Origin: Synergistota bacterium
GTDB lineage: Bacteria > Synergistota > Synergistia > Synergistales > Synergistaceae
Assembly: GCA_023450745.1 (NCBI GenBank)
Contig: JAEXGR010000060.1
Location: 13,166-77,165, forward strand
Length of the DNA stretch: 64,000 nt
Direction of reading: 5' to 3'
Position 1 is the first letter of the stretch; each line of letters starts with the position of its first letter. Of the stretch, positions 17,750-26,350 are shown one piece after another. Under the pieces are notes generated by a model that was not told the DNA's origin, did not search any database, and saw only the letters and a list, made by a program, of their open reading frames with translations. The position numbers were made by a program, and so were the translations under genes.

Positions 17750-18587
17750 TGTCTGCGCCCTCCTTCGCCCTGTCGGCGAGCACGGAAAGAATGTCCTGCG
17801 CCAGCGCGCGCAGGGCGGACCGCTTATATGGCAGCGTCGAACGCCCGGGGATCGCCTCGGCGGCGAGGGCGCGCAACGCGGCAGAAAAGCCGTCCGCGAA
17901 ATCGGGCGCGGCAAGCGCGCTCTCGGCGGCGGCGCACCTTCTCGCGGCCGTGCCGAGCGTGCCCACATATACGCTGGCCTCTTCATAATGCCCCGTCCCG
18001 CGCTTCGCGGAGACGGCGAGGTTGACGCGCGAGATGCTGACCTGACTGCGGCTGCCGAGCTTCAAAAAGGCTGAGAGACGCCCGGCATCCGCGGGGATGA
18101 TAAATTCTTTGATGATCTCGCCGGCTGCGAGGCTGCTCTGATCGCGCCCGAGCACCTCTTCAATAGAGGCGGAACGCTCTCCCGCTTTTGAGGCGACCAC
18201 CGCCCGCGCGGCAAGCGCGGCAAGCGCCGGCGGCGTGTCCGCCGCGGGAGAGGCGTTCGCGACGTTGCCGCCGACGGTGGCGCGGTTGCGGATCTGCTCC
18301 GAGCCCATCACATAGGCGGCGTCGGCAAGCGCGGCGGCGTATTTTCTCACGAGCGCGCAGCGGTGCAGGTTCGTCATCGTCTCCATCGCCCCTATCCGCA
18401 GAAAACCGCCCTCAAGCGATATTCCTTTAAGCTCCGCCAGCAGCGAAAGGTCGGCCACCGCCGTGCCGGCAGCAAGCCTGCCGTGGTTCTTTATCACCCA
18501 GTCGCTGCCGCCGGCGACAAATTCCATGCCGGGGCGATAGATTGAAAAAAGTTCGTCTAGCGTGCGCGGGCGTTCAAGGGCGTTCAT
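17742..18587 (-). CDS. Molybdenum hydroxylase 2, FAD subunit
   Basis: A 281-residue FAD-binding subunit of the CoxM/xanthine dehydrogenase family. The two FAD contacts are 'AGGSDWVIK' near residue 25 and 'QIRNRATVGGNVANASPAAD' near residue 97. Unlike the set-1 subunit, it has no four-cysteine insertion, so this enzyme has the ordinary oxidative cofactor set (Mo, two [2Fe-2S], FAD). It overlaps the small-subunit gene by ATGA and the large-subunit gene by 8 bases, so all three are translationally coupled in the order small, FAD, large. Confidence 0.9.
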   Translation of the reverse strand: MNALERPRTLDELFSIYRPGMEFVAGGSDWVIKNHGRLAAGTAVADLSLLAELKGISLEGGFLRIGAMETMTNLHRCALVRKYAAALADAAYVMGSEQIRNRATVGGNVANASPAADTPPALAALAARAVVASKAGERSASIEEVLGRDQSSLAAGEIIKEFIIPADAGRLSAFLKLGSRSQVSISRVNLAVSAKRGTGHYEEASVYVGTLGTAARRCAAAESALAAPDFADGFSAALRALAAEAIPGRSTLPYKRSALRALAQDILSVLADRAKEGADNE

Positions 18588-19057
18588 CTATCGTCTCCCC
18601 CAAGTCTCTCGGCCGCCGTCGATACGGCGTCGACGATCTGTACGTATCCCGTACAGCGGCAGACGTTGCCGGCGAGCGCGCGCTTGATCTCGTCGCGGCT
18701 CGGGCGCGGGTTTTTCAGCAGCAGCGCCTTCGCGGACATGATCATGCCCGGAGTGCAGAAGCCGCACTGGACCGCGTCGCAGTCGATAAAGGCCTGCTGG
18801 ATCACGTCAAGCTCGCCGTTCTCTTCAAGCCCCTCGATCGTCGTCACCGAATGGCCGTCGGCCTGGACGGCGGGCACGACGCAGGAACAGACGGCTTCAC
18901 CGTCGAGGAGCACGGTGCAGGCGCCGCATTCTCCCGCGCCGCAGCCCTCTTTCACGCCGGTCAGCCGAAAACCGTTCCGCAGCATGTCGATGAGCCGCGT
19001 ATCGGCCCCGACCTCCGCCGTTCTTGTTTCTCCATTAAGTTTCAATGAAATACGCAT
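18584..19057 (-). CDS. Molybdenum hydroxylase 2, small [2Fe-2S] subunit
   Basis: A 157-residue two-cluster iron-sulfur protein. 'GCGAGECGACTVLLDG' (about residues 39-54) marks the ferredoxin-type cluster; 'CGFCTPGM' and 'VCRCTGY' mark the second. It is closely similar to the set-1 small subunit. ATG with AAGGAGAG upstream. It follows alpha2 after a 73-base gap on the same strand, without a clear terminator, so it likely belongs to the same transcript. Confidence 0.92.
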   Translation of the reverse strand: MRISLKLNGETRTAEVGADTRLIDMLRNGFRLTGVKEGCGAGECGACTVLLDGEAVCSCVVPAVQADGHSVTTIEGLEENGELDVIQQAFIDCDAVQCGFCTPGMIMSAKALLLKNPRPSRDEIKRALAGNVCRCTGYVQIVDAVSTAAERLGGDDR

Positions 19058-19130
19058 TGTTCTCTCCTTATAACCAACACCGCGAAAACGGCCGCCGAAG
19101 GGCGTCCGCTTCGCTTCCGCGCGCCGCCGA

Positions 19131-20237
19131 TCAGAGCGTCAAGAGTTTTTCCGCAAGCTCCACGGCGTAGTAAAATTTACGGGCGGCGGTGTAGCTGAAT
19201 TCCACATGGTCTTCCTGCCCGCCCTTCGTCGGTATCGAATCGGCGCTCACCTGCATCGCGCAGGTCTTGATTTTATTCAGCAGATGGCGGCTCTCGTTTC
19301 GCGCCAGCCCGCCGCTTATCTTTTCGCAGATGCCGGACGCAAGTTCTATGAGGACGGTGTTCATCATGTCCGCCGCGTAGCCGACCTGCGTGTTGCTGCA
19401 ATTGCAGCCCATCACCGCCTCATAGCCGCCCTCGGGCAGCTCAAAGAGCAGCGGGTTGTCACAGGAGATGTTGTTCTCCCGGTTGAGGATCTCCTTTGTG
19501 AATTCGATGACGCCGCGGCAGCCCTCCAGATATAAGGGCGCCGCGCCGTCACCGGCGACGCGGCGCTCTATTTCAGGCAGCAGCGCTTCGAAACGCAGGA
19601 AGGCGAGCACGGCGATCGCCTGGGTCATCGTCGAGCCGTTCATCTGCGCGAGGACCTCTTTGCATTCCAGCGTGAAGCTCTCCGGCAGGCCGGCCCGGCG
19701 CAGCGCTTCGCGCGCGGGGAGAAGCTCTCCCTTATAATAGGCTTTCGCTTCGTCAAGCCCCGCCACCGTCATGACGTTCTGGGCCAGCGGGCCGAGGTCC
19801 GAGAGCCCCGTAGAGCCTTCGCTGTGGACCGCGGGCGCGACCGCCGCGTTGTAGACGGAAAGAATCCGTTCGATGAGCGCGGGGCGCACGCCGCTGTACC
19901 CTCTCGCAAGCACGTTGGCGCGCAGCAGCAGGGATGTCAGCGTCACTTCGGGCGCCAGATATTCGCCCATGCCCGCGGCGTGCGGATAGGGCAGGGTCTT
20001 GTTCCATTCGATATGCTTCTCGGGCGGCACGACCACGTCCTTGAGGTTGCCAAGGCCGGTGTTCACTCCGTAGACTACGGGCGCGTCCTTTTCCATCCAG
20101 CGGTCGATTTGGGCGCGCGCGGCGCGGCAGCGCGCGGCGGCCTCTTCGGACAGCGCGACCGCCGCCTCTTTATCCGCCATTATCCGGCGGATCACGTCAA
20201 GCGTAAGGCTGTTTCCATCTATATAATAAAGACTCAT
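19131..20237 (-). CDS. Split ammonia-lyase-fold protein, alpha chain 2
   Basis: A 368-residue paralogue of alpha1 with near-identical layout. 'YGVNTGLG' (Tyr56), His86, GSTGLSDLGP (141-150) in place of the MIO loop, 'QMNGST', 'SCDNP', 'GCNCSNTQ' and 'SADSIPTKGGQEDHV'. The central HAL block is again absent. That two independent copies keep the same deletion and the same loop argues for a functional chain, not a damaged histidine ammonia-lyase. ATG with AAGGAG. It lies 14 bases after beta2. I infer an alpha2/beta2 heteromer; catalysis without MIO, or a binding role, are both open. Confidence 0.75.
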   Translation of the reverse strand: MSLYYIDGNSLTLDVIRRIMADKEAAVALSEEAAARCRAARAQIDRWMEKDAPVVYGVNTGLGNLKDVVVPPEKHIEWNKTLPYPHAAGMGEYLAPEVTLTSLLLRANVLARGYSGVRPALIERILSVYNAAVAPAVHSEGSTGLSDLGPLAQNVMTVAGLDEAKAYYKGELLPAREALRRAGLPESFTLECKEVLAQMNGSTMTQAIAVLAFLRFEALLPEIERRVAGDGAAPLYLEGCRGVIEFTKEILNRENNISCDNPLLFELPEGGYEAVMGCNCSNTQVGYAADMMNTVLIELASGICEKISGGLARNESRHLLNKIKTCAMQVSADSIPTKGGQEDHVEFSYTAARKFYYAVELAEKLLTL

Positions 20238-20251
20238 CGATATCGCTCCTT

Positions 20252-21535
20252 CTACCTGAGACTGCCGACGGCTTTTTCAGCGGCTTTTAAGATTTCACCG
20301 TTTGTTATCAGACGGTCCGCCTCGTTCATGTCCGGCGAGACGAAGCGATTCTCGGTCATCATCGCGATACTTTCGCGCACTTTATCCTTTACGGCCGCCG
20401 TGCCCTTGCCGAAATGGAATTCCGGCAGTTTCTCCTTGACGATATCCATTCCCTGGCAAGCCATCAGAAGCTCGATCGCCATGACCTTCGCAAATAGCGG
20501 CAGCGCGCGGAGCATCTTCGTGCCCGCGTAGTAGGCGGCGCACTCGCCCGGCTCTTTCACGACGGCGCTCGGCAGCGCAAGCAGCTTGAGTTCGGCGACA
20601 AGAGCCGCCTGATTCGACTGCACCACGGGGAAACCGTGGTTTAGTCCCGTCGCGCCGTGGGTGAGGTTCATCGGCAGGCCATACGAGAGGCGGCTGTCGC
20701 AGAGCCGGAAGGTACGCCGCTCGCAGATATGCGCGGTATCAGAGACGGCGGTCTCCAGGCCGTCAAGCGCGTATTCCACGCCATAGCCGCCGCAGCCCCA
20801 AAAGACAGCCTTTTCCACGGACTCCTGCGCGAAATAGCAGACGTCGCGCGCGCCGCCGTGCGTCTGCGGCGTCGCGCGCACGCAGATCGCGTCCTGCACG
20901 CGCGGATGGGTATCGTAGCCAAAGGCGTAACGTCCCTCGTCGGTCGTCATCTGGCTGCCTTCGACGAGGCGGCGCACATTCGCGGCGCAGTCTATCTGCC
21001 CCTGATAGGGGCGCGCGATTGAGGAGAGGCGGTCGTCAAAAGCGCCCATTTCACCGCGTATCGCCTCGAGATTGAGCGCCGTCGTGATGTCGGCAACCTT
21101 CAGATACTCGCGGGCCTTGGCGGTTGCGTACCACGCGATGCCGTTTGTCACGCAGCCGCTAGTCGAAACGAAAGCCCAGTCCTCGCGCGAAGCGCCGGCG
21201 GCTAAGAGGCCGTCAAATAACTCCGCCAGCAAAAGTTCCTCGGCGTTGGTCTCGTAATGGAGCGCGGGCGCGTCTTTCTCGTCCAGGAGCTTTTTCAGCA
21301 GAGCCGAGAGGCCGCCTTTTTGGCAGACGAGCGTTTCAAGATAAAGAAGGGAAATTACACACATCGCCGCTTCGCGCGGCAGAACGGCGCATGAAAGGTC
21401 AAGCAGCCCCTTCGCTTCGTCAAAAGGGGCCCTCTCGCCGCTGCCGCGCGGCGGGCGTTTGCCGGCAGACGCCGCCGCCTCAATCGACTTTGGCGCGAAG
21501 TTGTAAGAGGCGATCGTTTCAAGATAATTTTGCAT
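20252..21535 (-). CDS. Split ammonia-lyase-fold protein, beta chain 2
   Basis: A 427-residue paralogue of beta1. It contains 'NLEAIRGEMGAFDDR', 'PYQGQ', 'VQDAICVRATPQTHGG', 'HICERR' and 'LNHGFPVVQSNQAA', which are the middle and C-terminal bundle of the histidine ammonia-lyase fold. The N-terminal MIO domain is lacking. As in beta1, the canonical active-site Tyr is Ile while the Gln and Arg of that segment remain. First gene of the long minus-strand operon; ATG with a strong AAAGGAGGA site. Divergent from BTAD regulator B. Confidence 0.72.
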   Translation of the reverse strand: MQNYLETIASYNFAPKSIEAAASAGKRPPRGSGERAPFDEAKGLLDLSCAVLPREAAMCVISLLYLETLVCQKGGLSALLKKLLDEKDAPALHYETNAEELLLAELFDGLLAAGASREDWAFVSTSGCVTNGIAWYATAKAREYLKVADITTALNLEAIRGEMGAFDDRLSSIARPYQGQIDCAANVRRLVEGSQMTTDEGRYAFGYDTHPRVQDAICVRATPQTHGGARDVCYFAQESVEKAVFWGCGGYGVEYALDGLETAVSDTAHICERRTFRLCDSRLSYGLPMNLTHGATGLNHGFPVVQSNQAALVAELKLLALPSAVVKEPGECAAYYAGTKMLRALPLFAKVMAIELLMACQGMDIVKEKLPEFHFGKGTAAVKDKVRESIAMMTENRFVSPDMNEADRLITNGEILKAAEKAVGSLR

Positions 21536-21802
21536 ACCGGTGTCCTCCTTTAATGTTCCGCGGCGGTCTTCCTTTTCGCGCCGCGCGGACGCTTGTCGGA
21601 AACGGAAGGCTGCGCAGTGTCAATTTTTCTAAATCACGGGCTAAGTTTATACATTTTTCTGTCTGTTCGCATTTTACCCCGTCCCCGTCAATCAAACGTC
21701 AAAGTTTTCCGTAAAACGGCGTTTGAAGGGCGCTCGTTTTTTTACGCCCGACTATTAATCCTGATATAATTTACTCCGGACGGAAGGGGAGGGGACAGAG
21801 AG
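21536..21802. promoter_or_regulatory. Divergent control region between beta2 operon and BTAD regulator B
   Basis: For regulator B a -10 TATAAT lies at 21765-21770, with a weak -35 (TTTACG, 21741-21746) at 18 bases. For the minus-strand operon a TTGACA (rc of 21617-21622) is present but has no good -10 at the right distance; a TATAAA further upstream is an alternative. An inverted repeat GTTTT-CCGT-AAAAC lies at 21704-21717, about 50 bases upstream of the regulator -10, and TCAAA/TTTGA arms flank it. It could be an operator, but I see no matching copy in the other divergent region. Confidence 0.4.
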
Positions 21803-24772
21803 ATGAAGTTAAAGATATCGCTGCTGGGAAACAGTTTGATCGAGTACGGGGGAGAAAAGATAACGTTTAAGCTGCACAAGGCGGAGGCGCTGTTGTACTA
21901 TATCGCGCTGAGCGGCGAGGTGACCCGCGACGAACTCAAAGCGATATTCTGGTATGACAAAAACGAGTCCCAGGCTTCGGCAAATCTCCGAAACGCCCTC
22001 TATCTCATCAACAGCATCATGCCGGAGGCGCTCATCGTCGGCAGGCGCACGGTCACGGCCGCCGCGTTCGACAATGATTTAAGCGACCTGAAGGCCGCGG
22101 CCGACCCCAGCACGCCGATTCCGCCCTCCGTCTACAGCGTCCCGCTCAAAGGCTTGTCGTCTTTAAATTCCCCCGCCTTTAACGAGTGGCTCGAGTCCGC
22201 ACGGGAGAAAATACGCGGGGAGATCGTCGAATCGATAAAAAAACGCATTGAAGCGGCGTACGAATCGCAGGACAACGAAGCGCTTGGCGAGTCCCTCGCG
22301 GCCATCCTCAAATTGGACCCCTTCGACGAGGATTCCGTGTTGGAGCTGATGGAGCTCTATGCAAATACGGGACAGAGCAGCCGCGCGGCGGAACTCTTCC
22401 AGAGCTATTCGACCGCGCTCGGGGCCAAGCTCGCCATCTCACCCTCCGAGAGGGCGAAGAAATATTACGCGAAGATCATCGGACATCATAACAAAAGGGA
22501 TGAACACACAAAATTCTGGTGCCGCGAACGGGAGCTCGCCCTGCTCACAGAGAAGCTCTCCGGCGGGGAGCGCTGCCTGTTTTTCATCCACGGAGAGGCC
22601 GGCATCGGGAAGTCGGCCCTCATAAACGAGCTGCTGGATTCCCTGCCCAAGGAGGGGCTGACGGTGCTTTCGGCAAAGGCGACGGCGATCGGCGGCAGCT
22701 ACGCGTATTCGTCATGGAACAACATCCTCCGGGAACTTTCCCTGCGTCTGGACCGGGAGGGGATGGCGCCCGACAAGCGCACGGCCTCGATACTCGCGGG
22801 AATATCCCCGGGCTTTATCAAAAACGAGGGACTTTCTTTCAACGCGGACATCTCAAGCGTGACGGAGATAAACCCCGTCGCGCTCGCTTCTATAATCTCC
22901 GAGCTCACCGCCCTCCTCGCGCGGCGCGGACGCGTCATGATGGTATTTGAGGACGTTCACTGGTTCGACAGCCGCTCTATCGAACTGTTGTGCGTCTTCC
23001 TCTCCAGCGGCCCGCAGGCGGACGTCATTATTTCCGGACGGCCGGAATCCGCGCGGATGACGATGGCGATGCTCCGGCAGGCAAAATGCGGGCGTCCAAT
23101 CGTTGAAATCGAACTCAGCCCCTTCCGCGACGACGAAATCATATACATCAGCCGCAGCCTGCTCCCGGAAAGCACGGTCAAAGACCGGGGGCTTTCCTAC
23201 TTTGTCCGCGAAAGCGAAGGCGTGCCGCTCATGCTCTTTGAGATCCTGCGTTCTCTGAAAGAAAACCCCGGCTCGGACTGCACAAAGGGACTGGGTGGCC
23301 TCATAATCGAGCGCATGGGAGAGCTCAACCAGCGGGAGCGCGACGTGCTGAACGCGATCGCCGTCTGCGCCGCCGGCGCCTCGGAGGTCATTTCCGAGAT
23401 AACGTCGCTCTCGACAGAAGAGACCCTCGCCTCTGCGGAGCTGCTCGTCTCCAAAGGGCTGATCCGCGAAAGAGAGGAGACGGACAACGCCCTCTGGGAA
23501 TTTACCCACCTCAAGCTGCGCGAATGCGTCTACAGCGCCATCCCGGCGGCGAGGCGCCGTGAGCTCCATCGCCGCGCGGCGGCCGCGCTCAACAAGCGCT
23601 ACCTGCCGCAGCACTGGGACCCGGCGCTCAGCGCGATGCTCAGCCACCATTACGCGAAGGCCGGAGAGCGGATACTGGAATTAAAGCAATATCTGCGCGA
23701 GCTTATCTTCGATATCACGCTCAACCACGATCTCTTCCCCACGCTGTCGGACCGCCTTTTCCTCTCGTGCTCGATGCCCTTCAGCAGCCGCGAGGAGACG
23801 GACAAAAAGGTTGAGCACGCAATCTCGATACTTGACGAATTAAGAGGCTCCGAGGCTCTCTCCAAGCGAGAGTACGCGCAGCTCGAAGCCACGTGCTTCG
23901 AACTGGCCGGCGGCTACCGGATAAGCTGGGGAGAATATACGGTGGCGAAGCTATATACGGACGAAGCCATCCATATCTCGAAAATTCACGGCTTCACGGA
24001 GACACACATACACTGCCTCAAACATTACGCCTACATGTACCTCCAGACGGAAGAGGCGGACAAGCTGATAGCGGTCGCCCGCGAACTGCTGCGCCTCGCC
24101 AGGGACGCGCCGGCGCCCCATTATTTTGCGACCGCGATGCGCTTCATCGGCATTGGCTATATGTTGAAATACGATTATGAGCGGGCGGAAAAGATATTTC
24201 TTCACTGCATAAAACTCTTTGAACAGATGATGCTGACCGGCAGAAGATACACGCTCGGCATGCTGGTCGCAAAATGCTATCTGGGAGAAATATACGAGCG
24301 GACCGGCGACCTCGGAAGGGCCGCGGAACGGCTTGCCGAATGCACGCAGAAATGCGAAGAGATGAATTTATACTGGGGAAGAAGTTATTTCCACACCTGC
24401 GCCGCGAACGTCGCGCTCGACGCCGGCGACCTGGAGGAACTGTATTCGCATATCGACCGCGCCGCCGCGCTGTTTGAAAGCTGCCGCGGCGGCCGCTGCG
24501 GCTCGATATTGTACAGCACCAAGGCCATCGCCGACGCGGAACGCGGCGACTTGGCCGGCGCGCGTAAATCGCTGGAAAATTCGGAGCTGCTTCTGCGCCT
24601 GGTGGCAAAGCACGACTGGATATCCGCCCACCATCTGGCAAAGGCGTGGATCGCGAAGTTAAGCGGAGAAGATTTTCGTGACGACGCGGCCACAGCCGCA
24701 CGGCGATACGCGGAAAACGGCTTCCCGCTGCGCGCGCGCTGGATCAGGGAAAAGTTCGGAATCACTGAATAA
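21803..24772 (+). CDS. Large BTAD-AAA-TPR transcriptional regulator B
   Basis: A 989-residue regulator with the same architecture as regulator A: winged-helix DNA-binding domain at the N-terminus ('TRDELKAIFWYDKN', 'NLRNALYLINS'), BTAD ('DEDSVLELMELYANTGQSSRA'), AAA/STAND ATPase with Walker A GEAGIGKSAL (264-273) and Walker B 'VMMVFEDVHWFD', and a C-terminal TPR-like half. ATG with GGAGGGG. It is transcribed away from the beta2-alpha2-Mo-hydroxylase-BCCT-lyase operon, which it probably controls. Sequence similarity to regulator A is limited outside motifs, so the two may sense different ligands. Confidence 0.85.
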   Translation: MKLKISLLGNSLIEYGGEKITFKLHKAEALLYYIALSGEVTRDELKAIFWYDKNESQASANLRNALYLINSIMPEALIVGRRTVTAAAFDNDLSDLKAAADPSTPIPPSVYSVPLKGLSSLNSPAFNEWLESAREKIRGEIVESIKKRIEAAYESQDNEALGESLAAILKLDPFDEDSVLELMELYANTGQSSRAAELFQSYSTALGAKLAISPSERAKKYYAKIIGHHNKRDEHTKFWCRERELALLTEKLSGGERCLFFIHGEAGIGKSALINELLDSLPKEGLTVLSAKATAIGGSYAYSSWNNILRELSLRLDREGMAPDKRTASILAGISPGFIKNEGLSFNADISSVTEINPVALASIISELTALLARRGRVMMVFEDVHWFDSRSIELLCVFLSSGPQADVIISGRPESARMTMAMLRQAKCGRPIVEIELSPFRDDEIIYISRSLLPESTVKDRGLSYFVRESEGVPLMLFEILRSLKENPGSDCTKGLGGLIIERMGELNQRERDVLNAIAVCAAGASEVISEITSLSTEETLASAELLVSKGLIREREETDNALWEFTHLKLRECVYSAIPAARRRELHRRAAAALNKRYLPQHWDPALSAMLSHHYAKAGERILELKQYLRELIFDITLNHDLFPTLSDRLFLSCSMPFSSREETDKKVEHAISILDELRGSEALSKREYAQLEATCFELAGGYRISWGEYTVAKLYTDEAIHISKIHGFTETHIHCLKHYAYMYLQTEEADKLIAVARELLRLARDAPAPHYFATAMRFIGIGYMLKYDYERAEKIFLHCIKLFEQMMLTGRRYTLGMLVAKCYLGEIYERTGDLGRAAERLAECTQKCEEMNLYWGRSYFHTCAANVALDAGDLEELYSHIDRAAALFESCRGGRCGSILYSTKAIADAERGDLAGARKSLENSELLLRLVAKHDWISAHHLAKAWIAKLSGEDFRDDAATAARRYAENGFPLRARWIREKFGITE

Positions 24773-24784
24773 AATCAGCGCCGC

Positions 24785-24821
24785 AAAAAAGGCGGGCCGC
24801 CAGTAAGAGGTGCGGTCCGCC
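24785..24821 (-). terminator. Rho-independent terminator of guaB
   Basis: On the minus strand GGCGGACCGC (24812-24821) pairs with GCGGCCCGCC (24791-24800), one G-U wobble, followed by TTTTTT (24785-24790). It lies between the convergent regulator B and guaB. Confidence 0.8.
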
Positions 24822-24846
24822 TTCGGCGTCTGCTGTCGGATAAGGG

Positions 24847-26328
24847 TTACTCGGCCCAGTAGTTGGGGGCTTCCTTCGTAATGACGACGTCGTGCGGGTG
24901 GCTTTCCTTCATCGAGGCCGCCGTCACCTGAACGAACTGTGAATCCTCGTGGAGCCTCTCGATGTTCGGCGCGCCGACGTAGCCCATGCCGGCGCGAATG
25001 CCGCCGACCATCTGATAGATGACTCCCGAAATGGGGCCCTTGTGGGGAACCATGCCCTCAATGCCCTCGGGAACCAGTTTGTCTTCCGTCGTGCCCTCCT
25101 GGAAGTAACGGTCCTTGCTGCAGCCGCCCTTCATCGCGCCGAGCGACCCCATGCCGCGGTAGCTCTTGAAGGAGCGGCCCTTGTAAATGACGGCCTCTCC
25201 GGGGCTCTCCTCCGTGCCGGCAAAGAGCGAGCCGATCATGACCACGTCGCCGCCCGCCGCAAGCGCCTTGACGATGTCTCCGGAGTAACGGATGCCGCCG
25301 TCGGCGATCACGGTCTTGCCGCGCTTATGGGCCGCCGCGGAGACGTTCATCACCGCCGCGACCTGCGGCACGCCGATGCCGGCGACGATCCTCGTCGTAC
25401 AGATCGAGCCGGGGCCGATGCCCACCTTGACGCCGTCCGCGCCCGCGTCGATGAGCGCCTCCGCCGCCGCCGCGGTGGCGATGTTGCCGCCGATGAGCGG
25501 CAGGTCGGGGTAGAGCGCGCGGAGGTCTCTGACCATGTCGATGACCATTTTTGAATGGCCGTGCGCCGTATCGACGATTATCACGTCGACTCCGGCCTTC
25601 ACGAGCGCCGCGGCCCGGTCTCTCGCGTCGCTGCCGACGCCGATCGCCGCGCCGGCGCGCAGCCGTCCGTGCGAGTCTTTCGTGGCGTTGGGGAAAGCCT
25701 TGGCCTTGAGGATGTCCTTTATCGTGATGAGTCCCTTAAGTTTGTTTTCCTTGTCAACGATGGGAAGCTTTTCCACCTTCGAGCCCATGAGGATGCTCTT
25801 CGCGTCGTCGAGCGTCGTGCCCATCGGCGCCGTTATCAGGTGCTCCTTCGTCATGACGTTAGATATCGGCTGGTCCAGGTTCGTGACGAAACGAAGGTCG
25901 CGGTTGGTGATGATGCCGACGAGGCGGATCTGGTCGTCGACGACCGGCACGCCCGATATATGATAGTGCTCCATAAGAGCGACGGCCTCGCGCACCGAGT
26001 CCGAGGGGTGGCGGTAGAACGGGTCGACGATGACTCCCGATTCGGAGCGTTTCACCTTGTCCACCTCGATCGCCTGTTTTTCAATCGGCAGGTTGCGATG
26101 CATAATGCCGATGCCGCCCTCGCGGGCGAGCGCGATCGCAAGGCGCGCCTCGGTGACGGTGTCCATCGCGGCGCTGCATATCGGGATGTTGAGGTCGATC
26201 TGCGGAGTCAGCCTGGTCGAGACGTTGACGCCGGCCGGCACCACTTCGCTGTAGCCGGGGACCAAAAGCACGTCGTCAAATGTAAAGCCCTGATATTCAA
26301 CAAACTTATTTTTCTTGTTCTCACTCAT
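24847..26328 (-). CDS. guaB: Inosine-5'-monophosphate dehydrogenase
   Basis: Oxidises IMP to XMP with NAD+, the committed step of guanine nucleotide synthesis. The 493-residue chain has the full layout: N-terminal TIM-barrel part with 'FDDVLLVPGYSEV', two CBS domains (about residues 95-215), the catalytic loop 'GPGSICTTR' (Cys nucleophile), 'GGIRYSGDIVKALAAG', and the flap 'SLGAM' plus 'EGIEGMVPHKG'. ATG with GGAGG. Last gene of the ybaB-recR-PIN-ispDF-guaB cluster and followed by a strong terminator. Confidence 0.97.
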   Translation of the reverse strand: MSENKKNKFVEYQGFTFDDVLLVPGYSEVVPAGVNVSTRLTPQIDLNIPICSAAMDTVTEARLAIALAREGGIGIMHRNLPIEKQAIEVDKVKRSESGVIVDPFYRHPSDSVREAVALMEHYHISGVPVVDDQIRLVGIITNRDLRFVTNLDQPISNVMTKEHLITAPMGTTLDDAKSILMGSKVEKLPIVDKENKLKGLITIKDILKAKAFPNATKDSHGRLRAGAAIGVGSDARDRAAALVKAGVDVIIVDTAHGHSKMVIDMVRDLRALYPDLPLIGGNIATAAAAEALIDAGADGVKVGIGPGSICTTRIVAGIGVPQVAAVMNVSAAAHKRGKTVIADGGIRYSGDIVKALAAGGDVVMIGSLFAGTEESPGEAVIYKGRSFKSYRGMGSLGAMKGGCSKDRYFQEGTTEDKLVPEGIEGMVPHKGPISGVIYQMVGGIRAGMGYVGAPNIERLHEDSQFVQVTAASMKESHPHDVVITKEAPNYWAE

Positions 26329-26350
26329 TTTTTAAAAGGCCTCCATTGTT

